Shown here piece after piece: positions 1-7,937 of a DNA stretch of 41,441 nt (position 1 is the stretch's first letter; the number at the start of each line of letters is the position of its first letter). The translations under genes were made by a program, and so were the position numbers. The DNA lies in contig QIBC01000105.1 in NCBI GenBank assembly GCA_003225215.1, positions 1 through 41,441 of the forward strand, in the 5' to 3' direction. The notes below the pieces were generated by a model. It worked only from the letters and a program-made list of their open reading frames with translations. It made no database searches and had not been told where the DNA came from. This stretch comes from Acidobacteriota bacterium (GTDB lineage: Bacteria; Acidobacteriota; Terriglobia; Terriglobales; Acidobacteriaceae).

Positions 1-353
1 AGAGTTGGCACTGGGGAAGTCAATTTCCAGTCGAAGTGCAACATCCCCTCTTTGGATCTATCCCATTCCTGAGCCATTTCAGCGGAACCGGATCACACCT
101 GCAATCGGGCAGTGGGAGTACCGTGAAGCAAGTGGGAATCGACTTCGGCCCCTCTGAGCGACTTACTGTAGATTTTTCCAATCTGGATCAGTCGACGCTA
201 AACATCGTGATCGGACAATCGGGTCATCTTTTCAGTCCGCATTACAAGGATCAATTCCCGGCTTGGTACGAAGGTTCCACCCGCCCCTTGCCCTTCAGCG
301 ATGCAGCGGTCACTGCCAGTGCGGAGCATCGGCTCACCCTGCAGCCTCAATAG
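1..353 (+). CDS. Penicillin acylase family protein, C-terminal fragment
   Basis: This is the 3' end of a gene that begins before the window. Reading frame 3 is open from base 3 to the TAG at 351-353. The visible protein starts SWHWGSQFPVEVQHPLFGSI and ends with GQSGHLFSPHYKDQFPAWYE followed by a PLPF-type tail. The HWG...HPL block and the GQSG-SPHY-DQ-W block are hallmarks of the C-terminal part of the penicillin amidase / N-terminal nucleophile hydrolase beta chain. The family hydrolyses amide bonds of beta-lactams, acyl-homoserine lactones or related amides and is usually periplasmic. The catalytic Ser and the signal peptide lie outside the window, so the substrate cannot be inferred. A GTG at 36 is only an internal in-frame codon, because the family match continues upstream of it. 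Confidence 0.85.
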   Translation, partial: SWHWGSQFPVEVQHPLFGSIPFLSHFSGTGSHLQSGSGSTVKQVGIDFGPSERLTVDFSNLDQSTLNIVIGQSGHLFSPHYKDQFPAWYEGSTRPLPFSDAAVTASAEHRLTLQPQ

Positions 354-417
354 CTTACCGGGTAGCAACGCCAATCGCCTTGCGGTGCGCAGTTCTGAAT
401 TTTGAGGGATAATTCGC

Positions 418-437
418 AAGTAAGTTTTTACTTACTT
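418..437. promoter_or_regulatory. Candidate TetR-type operator ahead of the efflux operon
   Basis: A perfect 7-bp inverted repeat, AAGTAAG-TTTTTA-CTTACTT, lies about 190 bp upstream of the TolC-like start codon in an otherwise gene-free stretch (354-628). A GATAAT at 408-413 could serve as a -10 just upstream, which would put the dyad near the transcription start. Dyads of this size upstream of RND or EmrAB-type pumps are commonly bound by TetR/AcrR repressors. No regulator gene is visible in the window, so the assignment rests on position and symmetry only. Confidence 0.4.
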
Positions 438-628
438 TTGTGAATCCCCAACCAAATGAAGTGAATCCAAGCATCGGTCTTGCCAGGTCTGTGCCCGCAA
501 TTGGCATGGCGTTGCTTGGCTGAAAAGAATTACCTGGGCTTTCCGCATCTATGTGAGTTTGTGCCGGCTTAGGCCGAGCTTCAAACCTTTCCAGCATCAT
601 CGGATGGGTTTTGCGCCTTGGAGGGAGA

Positions 629-2131
629 ATGAAACGGTCGGGTTCTATTCGGCAAGTTGTTAGAGCCGACCATCGCCTTGCAGTTTTATTCGTCTTCTTT
701 GCCAGTGCTGGCGTGCTTCACGCTCAGATTGGCCAGCAACCTCCGCCGCCCGTCACGCAGGCGGGCACGGTGCAGACCGGTACGTCCTCGACGCCGGTGT
801 CGCCTTCTGCGACTCCCTCCGGAACATCATCGGATCCGTTCAGCGGTAGCGTCGTTACTGGAAAGACGAGCGACCAAGTAATTTCGATATCACTCAAAGA
901 GGCCATCAACCGCGGTCTTAAAGCGAACCTGGGGGCCCTGCTGACTGAGCAAGGGATCACCGGTGCGCGTGCCCAGCGCTGGCGTGCTCTGCAGAGCATG
1001 TTGCCCGATGTGACGGCGCGAGTCGGCGAAAGCGTGCAGCAGGTGAACCTCGCTGCCTCCGGGATTCGATTTCCGGGGGTTCCCACGGTGATCGGCCCGT
1101 TTTCGAATTTTGACGTACGCGCGTATCTCACTGCGAATGCCGGTCTCACGCAGTACGAGAGCATCCGGTCATCGGTTGAAAATCTGAAAGCAGCGCAGTT
1201 CTCCTATCAAAACGCTTTAGAGCTTGTCGTGTACTCGGTGAGCAACGCGTATCTGCAGGTGCTGACAGCCGGCGCGAACGTTGTAAACGCGCAAGCGCAA
1301 GTGCAAACCGCACAAGCGACTTTGAATCAGGCCGAGCAGATGCACCAGGCGGGCGTTACCGCCAAGATCGATGCTCTGCGGGCGTCAGTCGAACTCCAGG
1401 CGCGCCAGCAGGACTTGATCGTCGCGAAAAATAATCTCGACAAGTCCCGAATCGCCTTCGCTCGAACCATGGGACTACCCCTCGAACAAAAATACGAACT
1501 GGCCGATCCGTTGCAATTTACCCAGGCGCCCGCGATGACTCAGGAAGAAGCATTGCATCGCGCATACCTAAGCCGTTTCGACTATCGTCAGGCCCAGGCA
1601 CAAGTACGCGCTGCCGAATTGTCGGAACGCGCGGCGCGATTCGAGCGCCTGCCGAGCCTTTCCTTTAACGGGAATTACGGCGATCTAGGCATCAGTCCCG
1701 GAAGCTCACATGGGACGTTCGTGGCCGCAGGATCTCTTCAGGTTCCAGTCTTCGAAGAAGGCCGCATTCGCGGCGACATTTACCAGGCGCAAGCAACTCT
1801 CAAGCAGAACAAAGATCAGCTCGCTGATCTCGAGGGACGTATCAACGCAGAAATCCGGACTGCATTTCTGGACATGAACGCCGCTTCCGAGCAGGTACAG
1901 CTCGCAGACTCTACAGTGAAGCTTGCCCAGGAAGAGCTCTCCGAAGCGCGCGAGAGATTCGCCGCCGGTGTAACCGATAACCTCGAAGTTGTGCAAGCTC
2001 AAGGCTCGCTGGTGAACGCGCAAAACCAGTATGTCTCCAGCCTCTACGTTCACAATTTGGCAAAGCTCACATTGGCTCGGGTAGTAGGTGAAGCCCGGCA
2101 GAACGCCGCAACCTATCTCGGAGGAAAGTAA
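629..2131 (+). CDS. TolC-like outer membrane efflux protein
   Basis: Outer membrane channel of a tripartite efflux system, 500 aa. The start is taken at ATG 629 because GGAGGG lies just before it; an in-frame TTG at 611 would place that Shine-Dalgarno inside the gene. The N-terminus has a signal peptide (basic KRSGSIRQVV, hydrophobic LAVLFVFFASAGV, cleavage near LHA-Q). A Pro/Thr/Ser-rich linker follows. The body has two OEP repeats with long Ala/Gln/Glu-rich helices, including NAQAQVQTAQATLNQAEQMH and a second copy near the C-terminus, ERFAAGVTDNLEVVQAQGSL, which is the classic TolC-family helix signature. Length is normal for the family. It overlaps the next gene by one base (TAATG), so it is translationally coupled to the membrane fusion protein. 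Confidence 0.93.
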   Translation: MKRSGSIRQVVRADHRLAVLFVFFASAGVLHAQIGQQPPPPVTQAGTVQTGTSSTPVSPSATPSGTSSDPFSGSVVTGKTSDQVISISLKEAINRGLKANLGALLTEQGITGARAQRWRALQSMLPDVTARVGESVQQVNLAASGIRFPGVPTVIGPFSNFDVRAYLTANAGLTQYESIRSSVENLKAAQFSYQNALELVVYSVSNAYLQVLTAGANVVNAQAQVQTAQATLNQAEQMHQAGVTAKIDALRASVELQARQQDLIVAKNNLDKSRIAFARTMGLPLEQKYELADPLQFTQAPAMTQEEALHRAYLSRFDYRQAQAQVRAAELSERAARFERLPSLSFNGNYGDLGISPGSSHGTFVAAGSLQVPVFEEGRIRGDIYQAQATLKQNKDQLADLEGRINAEIRTAFLDMNAASEQVQLADSTVKLAQEELSEARERFAAGVTDNLEVVQAQGSLVNAQNQYVSSLYVHNLAKLTLARVVGEARQNAATYLGGK

Positions 2132-3468
2132 TGGCTGCAACTCAGGACAAACCGCTAGAAACCATCGAGGAACAGAATCGCTCCACAGAGGGTGGGGCGC
2201 GCCGGTTGCAGCCTGTCGAGACTCCTCCCCGCACGAACGCAGAGCAGGCTCCCGAGGATCAGGAGAAGTCGCGCGAAGAGGAAGAAGCTGCGGCGCGGAC
2301 GGCGCAACGCAAAAACCGCCTGAAGAGGATCGCTCCTCTCGTCCTGGTGATAGCCGCGGTTGGCGCGCTGCTGTGGTGGTTGCATTCGCGCCAATATGAA
2401 GATACCGATGATGCGCAGATTGACGGCCATATCAGCCAGATCGGATCTCGAGTTGCCGGCTACGTCACGGCAGTGCATGTGGAGGACAACCAGGAAGTCC
2501 AGGCTGGACAAGTATTGGTCGAGATCGATCCTCGCGATTATCAAGTCGCTCTGGATCGCGCGAAGGCGGAACTCGCCGACTCACAAGCACAGGCGGTCGC
2601 CGCAAACTATAACGTTCCCATCACGTCGGTAGCGACCAAAAGCCAGATTGAGTCGGCTGGGGCGGATGTCCAAAATGCGCAGTCCGCCGTTGCCGCAGCT
2701 CACAAAAATCTCGATGCATCTCGCGCCAAATTGCAGGCTGCCACCGCCAATAACGTGAAGGCGCAAAACGATGTGCAGCGTTATAAGGGCCTGGTGGAGC
2801 GCGACGTAATTTCCAAGCAACAGTACGACGCTGCCGTAGCTGCGGCGCAAAGCACTGCAGCCGACGTGGAGAGCTCTGAGGATGGCGTAGTAGCTGCGCA
2901 GGAGGCGGTCACGCAAGCCGAAGCCCGGGTCGTACAGGCAAAGGCCAGCTTGCGCAATGCCGGCACCGGCCCCAGACAGGTAAGCGTAACCGAGGCGCGG
3001 GCAACCTCAGCGCAATCGACTGCAGCGAAGAATCAGGCAGAGTTGGAGCAGGCGGCGTTAAATCTTCAGTACACGAAGATCACCGCGCCGAGTCATGGGG
3101 TCGTCGGCCATCGTACGTCCGAAGTGGGACAGTACGTTCAGCCAGGACAGGCGCTGATGTCGCTTGTCGACATCGACAGTGTCTGGATCACGGCAAACTT
3201 CAAAGAAACGCAGCTGCGCCACATGCAACAGGGACAGCCGGTTGAGATCAAGGTCGACGCGACCGGTCGCAAGTACAAAGGCAAAGTCCTCGCCATTGGC
3301 GGCGCAAGTGGTTCCCGGTTCAGTTTGTTTCCGCCGGAGAACGCCACCGGCAACTACGTAAAGGTGGTGCAGCGAATTCCGGTGCGCATCGTGCTGGATG
3401 CTGACCAGAACAAAGATCATTCCTTACGTCCCGGTATGTCAGTCGAACCAAGCGTGAAGGTGAGGTAG
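2131..3468 (+). CDS. HlyD/EmrA-family membrane fusion protein
   Basis: Periplasmic adaptor linking the inner-membrane pump to the TolC-like channel, 445 aa. GGAGG lies just before the ATG, which overlaps the preceding stop codon. The order is a charged cytoplasmic N-terminus of about 65 residues rich in Glu/Arg, one transmembrane helix (APLVLVIAAVGALLWWLHS), a biotinyl-lipoyl half-motif (DTDDAQIDGHISQIGSRVAG, then VLVEIDPRDYQ), a long Ala/Gln-rich coiled-coil hairpin at about 145-305, the second lipoyl half (TKITAPSHGVVGHRTSEVGQ), and a beta-barrel ending VRIVLDADQ...LRPGMSVEPSVKVR. The DTDDAQIDG motif is typical of EmrA-type adaptors that work with MFS pumps, in agreement with the next gene. 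The TAG stop lies inside a dispersed palindrome. Confidence 0.94.
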   Translation: MAATQDKPLETIEEQNRSTEGGARRLQPVETPPRTNAEQAPEDQEKSREEEEAAARTAQRKNRLKRIAPLVLVIAAVGALLWWLHSRQYEDTDDAQIDGHISQIGSRVAGYVTAVHVEDNQEVQAGQVLVEIDPRDYQVALDRAKAELADSQAQAVAANYNVPITSVATKSQIESAGADVQNAQSAVAAAHKNLDASRAKLQAATANNVKAQNDVQRYKGLVERDVISKQQYDAAVAAAQSTAADVESSEDGVVAAQEAVTQAEARVVQAKASLRNAGTGPRQVSVTEARATSAQSTAAKNQAELEQAALNLQYTKITAPSHGVVGHRTSEVGQYVQPGQALMSLVDIDSVWITANFKETQLRHMQQGQPVEIKVDATGRKYKGKVLAIGGASGSRFSLFPPENATGNYVKVVQRIPVRIVLDADQNKDHSLRPGMSVEPSVKVR

Positions 3469-3490
3469 AGACGCAGCACGCTGCGTCTCT
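3467..3490. repeat. Dispersed palindrome, family A (copy 1)
   Basis: The 11-bp arms AGAGACGCAGC and GCTGCGTCTCT enclose AC. The element overlaps the stop codon of the HlyD gene. A shortened relative, AGACGC-T-GCGTCT, sits at 3545-3557 just before the MFS gene. Other copies are at 6651, 6725, 10006, 19653 and 29783. Confidence 0.85.
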
Positions 3491-3581
3491 GCGAGCCACC
3501 ATCGGTAAGCCTGGCTCGCCGGCGTTCCCCAGACAGCGGCGCAAAGACGCTGCGTCTCTACCGGAGCAAACCGACAGGATC

Positions 3582-5198
3582 ATGAGCACAACCACGCAGG
3601 ATCTCGAAACCAGGGAGTTTGCTGCGCAACAAGCGCACGCCGAGTGGCGACCCCGGCACAACCCGTGGGCCGTTGCCCTCACAGTCACGATGGCGACCTT
3701 CATGGAGGTGCTCGACACTAGCATCGCCAACGTCGCTCTGCCGCACATTGCCGGCAGCCTCTCGGCCACGACCGACGAAAGCACCTGGGTGCTCACCTCT
3801 TATCTGGTCTCGAACGCGGTAATACTGCCAATCAGCGGATGGGCTTCTGACGTGATGGGACGCAAGCGCTTCTACATGACTTGCGTCGCATTGTTCGGTC
3901 TTAGTTCTCTGCTTTGCGGATTTGCTCCCAGCCTTCCCTTGCTCATCTTCTTTCGCGTGCTGCAGGGGGTTGGTGGCGGCGGACTGGCTCCCAGCGAACA
4001 AGCAATCCTCGCCGACACTTTCGAACCACGGAAACGTGGCGTGGCTTTCGCGGTCTATGGCATGGCCGTGGTGCTGGCGCCCGCAATCGGCCCCACACTC
4101 GGTGGCTGGATCACCGATAACTACGATTGGCGCTGGATTTTCTTCATCAACGTTCCAGTAGCGGTCATCTCTTTGTTCCTCACCAATCGCCTTGTCGAAG
4201 ATCCGCCGGAACTCGCTCAAAAGCGCAATTCGGGAATCAAAATCGACTACATCGGGCTGGCGTTGGTGGGAATAGGGCTGGGCTGCCTTCAGGTGGTTCT
4301 CGACAAGGGACAACGCGACGACTGGCTGCAGTCCGACTTCATTCTCGCCTTTTCGATAATTGCCGGCGTCACCATTGTCGGCGCGGTGATTTGGGAGTTC
4401 TTCCAGAAGGACCCGGTCGTCGACGTACGAATGTTTAAGAACCGCAACTTTGCGATCGCATTCGTCATGATGATCATGCTGGGCTTTGCGCTGTTCGGCA
4501 GCACGGTGCTGATCCCCCAGTACCTCCAAACCCTGCTTGGATACACAGCCCAGCGCGCCGGAATGGCGCTTTCTCCCGGCGGTCTGATCGTGATGGCACT
4601 GATGCCCCTGGTCGGCTTCCTGGTTTCGCACTACGACGCGCGTTGGCTGATTGCGATTGGCTTCCTGGCATGCTCGACCGCCCTGTTCCATATGATGGAG
4701 ATGAACCTCGGTCTGAGCTTCGGGGAGGCGGTAAAACTCCGCATCTTCCAGGCGGCGGGGATCGCCTTCCTGTTCGTGCCCATCAACACCATGTCCTACG
4801 TTGGCGTATCGCGGGGAAAGAATAATCAAGTTTCGGGAATGGTGAATCTGGCTCGAAATGTGGGCGGGAGCGTCGGTATCTCGATCGTCGAGACCATGCT
4901 CGATAGACGCTCGCAGAAGCACCAAAGCGATCTGGCGTCGCATCTTACCAGTAGTAGTCCGGCGTTCCAGAACCAACTGGCGGCCATGACAAGGACACTG
5001 GTCAACATGGGCTACAGTGCGGCAGACGCCTCGCAACGCGCCTACAGAATGATTTACCAGCAGGTACAGCGCCAGGCAGCTGCTCTGGCCTACAACGATG
5101 TGATCTTTGCCTTTGCGCTGGCTTGTGCCATGATGGTGCCACTCGCGTTCTTCATGCAGAAGAACAAGCCCGGCGCCGGTCCTGGTGGAATGCACTAA
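3582..5198 (+). CDS. DHA2-family MFS multidrug transporter (EmrB/QacA type)
   Basis: Inner-membrane proton-driven drug exporter, 538 aa, of the 14-helix DHA2 family. The start ATG at 3582 follows the repeat-containing gap. Diagnostic motifs are the D1 motif in helix 1 (FMEVLDTSIANVALPHIAG), motif A in loop 2-3 (GWASDVMGRKRFY), FFRVLQGVGGGGLAPSEQA in helix 4, and motif C in helix 5 (GMAVVLAPAIGPTLGGWI). NNQVSGMVNLARNVGGSVGI in the C-terminal half is also typical. It forms an operon with the TolC- and HlyD-like genes, so it is very likely the pump of one tripartite system. The protein is full length. The substrate is unknown; the EmrAB family exports hydrophobic drugs, uncouplers and fatty acids. 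Confidence 0.95.
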   Translation: MSTTTQDLETREFAAQQAHAEWRPRHNPWAVALTVTMATFMEVLDTSIANVALPHIAGSLSATTDESTWVLTSYLVSNAVILPISGWASDVMGRKRFYMTCVALFGLSSLLCGFAPSLPLLIFFRVLQGVGGGGLAPSEQAILADTFEPRKRGVAFAVYGMAVVLAPAIGPTLGGWITDNYDWRWIFFINVPVAVISLFLTNRLVEDPPELAQKRNSGIKIDYIGLALVGIGLGCLQVVLDKGQRDDWLQSDFILAFSIIAGVTIVGAVIWEFFQKDPVVDVRMFKNRNFAIAFVMMIMLGFALFGSTVLIPQYLQTLLGYTAQRAGMALSPGGLIVMALMPLVGFLVSHYDARWLIAIGFLACSTALFHMMEMNLGLSFGEAVKLRIFQAAGIAFLFVPINTMSYVGVSRGKNNQVSGMVNLARNVGGSVGISIVETMLDRRSQKHQSDLASHLTSSSPAFQNQLAAMTRTLVNMGYSAADASQRAYRMIYQQVQRQAAALAYNDVIFAFALACAMMVPLAFFMQKNKPGAGPGGMH

Positions 5199-5229
5199 GC
5201 TGGCTCGGACTGCACACCCGAGGTGCAGT

Positions 5230-5862
5230 ATGAACATTCGCAACATCACCATCGACCGCGAGATCGGATGCGGCGGAGTAGAGATCGCCGCTCATCTCGC
5301 CCGCCAGCTGAATTGGAAGCTCATCGACAAGTGTTTGATCTTCGACATCGCAAAGATGGCCAACGTGGACGTCGAAGCCGTCAAAAGGCTCGACGAGCAT
5401 CCTGACCCCTTCCTCACGCGCATAAGCCGGCTCTTCTGGGGAGGCGGCGCCGAGCGCGGCATCGTCAATCCCGAGCACTTCGATTGCAAAAAGATGACGG
5501 AACTCACGCGGTCGGTGTTCATCAAGGCGGCAAATGAAGGACAGCGCGTGATTGTCGGACGCGGCGCTCCTTACATCCTCGCCGGTCGCGAAGATACGTT
5601 CCATGTGTTTCTCTATGCGCCTCGAGATTACAAGATCAAGCGAGTCCGGAAATACTGCACCTGCGACGACCATGCCGAACAGGTGATCGACACTGCTGAC
5701 AATGAACGAGCCTCATTCATACGTCAGCACTTCCATATCGAATGGCCGGAGCGGCACGTTTACAACTTAATGCTAAACACCGCGGTCGGCGAAGATGCTG
5801 TGGTCGACACCATTCTTCAAGCCGCAAAACTGTCGCAACCCGAGCCCGCTCTCGCGGGATAG
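5230..5862 (+). CDS. Cytidylate kinase-like family protein
   Basis: Protein of 210 aa beginning MNIRNITIDREIGCGGVEIA. ATG 5230 is chosen because GAGGTG lies 4 nt upstream; a longer frame from 5185 would overlap the MFS gene and lacks such a site. The N-terminal REIGCGGVEIAAHLARQL matches the P-loop-like segment of the cytidylate kinase-like family (usually SREYGSGGREIA). It is followed by LIDKCLIFDIA, VIVGRGAPYIL, the RVRKYC helix and a DNERASFIRQHF segment. The family resembles a nucleoside monophosphate kinase, but its substrate is generally not established. It starts 31 bp after the MFS gene, so it is probably co-transcribed. No obvious functional link to drug export is visible. Confidence 0.85.
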   Translation: MNIRNITIDREIGCGGVEIAAHLARQLNWKLIDKCLIFDIAKMANVDVEAVKRLDEHPDPFLTRISRLFWGGGAERGIVNPEHFDCKKMTELTRSVFIKAANEGQRVIVGRGAPYILAGREDTFHVFLYAPRDYKIKRVRKYCTCDDHAEQVIDTADNERASFIRQHFHIEWPERHVYNLMLNTAVGEDAVVDTILQAAKLSQPEPALAG

Positions 5863-5905
5863 CTTTGCTGTTGCGCAGCCTGACCTTTCCTCATACACTC
5901 CCCGA

Positions 5906-6628
5906 ATGCCAAAATCCCGTGTGCTCAGCGCTCTAGTTGTGTCCTTTTTCTGCGCAGCATCGCTATTGGCGCAGAATGCGTTTGACCAGTCATCGAGCAC
6001 AGCCGGCAAACCTGTGGGCAGCACCTCGTCGAAGACCAGGGGACACCGAACCCTGAGTCTCGATCTCCCGAATTCACTGGTTGTTGAAGGGCGCGACACT
6101 AAAACTGCTCCGCTCACTCCGGGACAAAAATTTGGACAAGTGGCAAAGAACTTTTTCAATCCCTTCACATTTATTGCTAACGGAGTTGAGGCCGGCTTCG
6201 ATCAGGCCATCGACGTACATCATGGCTACGGTCAAGGCGCCGAGGGATACGGCAAACGCTACGGAGCCGACATCGCCGATACCGCCACCGCGCAGTTTTT
6301 TGGAGTGGGAGTGTACCCTTCCATCTTCCACACCGATCCGCGCTATTACCGCGCGGGAAACGGGCAGTTCTTTTCACGCGCGAGCTACGCGGTGACTCGC
6401 GTCTTCGTCACCCGTACCGATTCGGGACGCCACATCTTCAACGCTCCGGAGATTCTTGGCAGCGCAACTTCCAGCGGGATTAGCCGCGCCTACTATCCCG
6501 ACAATGAGCGCAGTGCAGGGGATTTCGCTTATACGATGGGATCGCGCATCGCATTCGACGCGGCTTTCAACCTCGCTAAAGAGTTTTGGCCCGATGTTCG
6601 CCATCATCTTTTCGGCCATCATCGATGA
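5906..6628 (+). CDS. Exported protein of unknown function, acidobacterial type
   Basis: Protein of 240 aa. The start is placed at ATG 5906 because a clear signal peptide follows immediately (PKSRVLSALVVSFFCAASLLAQ). The open frame extends back to 5795, but that part overlaps the previous gene. The mature part is rich in aromatic residues and Gly, with GYGQGAEGYGKRYGADIADT, a central VYPSIFHTDPRYYR segment and a C-terminal FNLAKEFWPDVRHHLF. This arrangement recalls a family of conserved exported proteins common in Acidobacteria. No catalytic motif is recognisable. A periplasmic or outer-membrane location is inferred from the signal peptide only. Confidence 0.75.
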   Translation: MPKSRVLSALVVSFFCAASLLAQNAFDQSSSTAGKPVGSTSSKTRGHRTLSLDLPNSLVVEGRDTKTAPLTPGQKFGQVAKNFFNPFTFIANGVEAGFDQAIDVHHGYGQGAEGYGKRYGADIADTATAQFFGVGVYPSIFHTDPRYYRAGNGQFFSRASYAVTRVFVTRTDSGRHIFNAPEILGSATSSGISRAYYPDNERSAGDFAYTMGSRIAFDAAFNLAKEFWPDVRHHLFGHHR

Positions 6629-6650
6629 GCGGACGCCTTGGCTATGGTAG

Positions 6651-6670
6651 AGACGCAGCATGCTGCGTCT
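6651..6670. repeat. Dispersed palindrome, family A (copy 2)
   Basis: A perfect 20-bp palindrome, AGACGCAGCATGCTGCGTCT, preceded by GTAG, 23 bp after the stop codon of the exported protein gene. Confidence 0.9.
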
Positions 6671-6724
6671 TGTCGATGCCCTGTTGGAGTACGAGGCGCA
6701 ATTCTGGCCCCATCAGCTTCATGA

Positions 6725-6744
6725 AGACGCAGCATGCTGCGTCT
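6725..6744. repeat. Dispersed palindrome, family A (copy 3)
   Basis: The identical 20-bp palindrome as at 6651, 74 bp further on and followed by CTGCC. Two exact copies in one 184-bp intergenic gap show that it is a mobile or amplified small element and not a one-off terminator. Confidence 0.9.
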
Positions 6745-6812
6745 CTGCCAGCGGACATGTAATCTGTAACGTAGTCGCAGTCTCCGAATCCCATTCGCAA
6801 TAGAAAGCTGCG

Positions 6813-7394
6813 ATGAGCGAACCCAAACAGGAAATCTGGCTAATGCGCCACGGCGAGACCGAGTGGTCTGCCTCCGGAGCGCATACTTCGCGAACCGACC
6901 TTCCTCTTCTTCCCAGCGGGATCAAACAGGCAGAAGAGCTGAAGACAAAACTAAAAGGACGCAAATTCGCTCTCGTACTGGTGAGTCCCATGCAACGCGC
7001 GCGCGAAACATGCCGCCTCGCCGGCTACGCAGACAAGGCTGAAATCACCGACGATCTGAAGGAATGGGATTACGGACTATACGAGGGTCGCAGCACCGCG
7101 CAGATTCGCCAGGATCGTCCTAACTGGTCTCTATGGCGCGATGGTGTGCTCGAAGGTGAACCCATCGAGAACGTTGGAAGGCGCGTCAAGCGCATCATCG
7201 ATCGCTGCAACGCGAGTGAAGGAGATGTCGCTATCTTCGCCCACGGACACGTGCTGCGCATCCTGACCGCTGTGTGGTTAGATCTTCCGCCAGCCGACGG
7301 AAAACTATTCGCGCTCAATACGGCAACCATCAGCGTTCTTGGGTACGAACATGAGTACAAAGTGATCAGGCACTGGAATTGTCCAGGCGTGTGA
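6813..7394 (+). CDS. Histidine phosphatase family protein (phosphoglycerate mutase-like)
   Basis: Cytoplasmic phosphatase of 193 aa, normal length for the family. The catalytic RHG motif lies near the N-terminus (WLMRHGETEWS, phospho-accepting His about residue 13). It is followed by the second Arg in SPMQRARETCRLAG, the acidic WDYGLYEGRS segment, and the distal His in FAHGHVLRILTAVWL. These are the four catalytic-pocket elements of the PhoE/GpmB-like branch. Substrates in this branch range from sugar phosphates to nucleotides and cannot be told from sequence. It stands alone between two repeat- or promoter-bearing gaps, so it is probably monocistronic. Confidence 0.92.
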   Translation: MSEPKQEIWLMRHGETEWSASGAHTSRTDLPLLPSGIKQAEELKTKLKGRKFALVLVSPMQRARETCRLAGYADKAEITDDLKEWDYGLYEGRSTAQIRQDRPNWSLWRDGVLEGEPIENVGRRVKRIIDRCNASEGDVAIFAHGHVLRILTAVWLDLPPADGKLFALNTATISVLGYEHEYKVIRHWNCPGV

Positions 7395-7937
7395 ACGCTG
7401 GCGCGTTTCACTGATCTTCTAAGTAACATTCGGAATGATGCCCAGAGCAACGCACGAGGTGCGCGGGACTCCTTGCCTGTCCAAAGTCCGAAGCTTCGTC
7501 AATTTCTATCTACTTATCCACAGGAAATAATATCAGTAACTATATGATAAACATTACACTGTACAGCATATATGTGTCACAGATTTTTCAACAAGATACT
7601 GCGGTTTTAATTTACCAATAAGTACATATTGGGATAAGACGGCTACTAACTAGTTGGTTACTTTCCTTCTAAATATTTACTTGCTAATCGTATTGCCCAA
7701 TCCTATATTGGCCCCTCGATTTTTAAGGTAACTAAAACATCTGTTACCCGGCCCCGCAAGATTGCTTTCGGTCGAATTGCAGGGGGGCGCGCATGTAACT
7801 GGCGCCGCGAAATCCCTTCCTTGTGCCTCTTTTTGGCACGCGCTTCACTCGCCACCACCGTCTGGAACCCTTCGTCCTTAGTGGTCACCTAATCGCGCGA
7901 CTTCGTGTTTCTCAATTTACTCGGAAGGAGCTCACAG
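7395..7937. promoter_or_regulatory. AT-rich gene-free region upstream of the di-heme cytochrome gene
   Basis: About 540 bp without a credible gene. From about 7500 to 7760 it is much more AT-rich than its surroundings. It contains a perfect consensus DnaA box TTATCCACA (7514-7522), an inverted repeat GGTAAC-N10-GTTACC (7727-7732 and 7743-7748), a short dyad TGTG-T-CACA near 7573, and six occurrences of GTAAC or its complement between 7423 and 7800. It probably holds the promoter and leader of the cytochrome gene. An origin is unlikely because dnaA, dnaN and box clusters are absent. Confidence 0.45.

Noticed and set aside
3558-5252. A 564-codon minus-strand open frame across the MFS gene
   Set aside because: His/Arg/Glu-rich composition without domains; a codon-bias shadow of the full-length transporter on the other strand.
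7500-7700. Chromosomal replication origin
   Set aside because: Only one consensus DnaA box and no dnaA, dnaN, gyrB, parAB or rpmH genes nearby.
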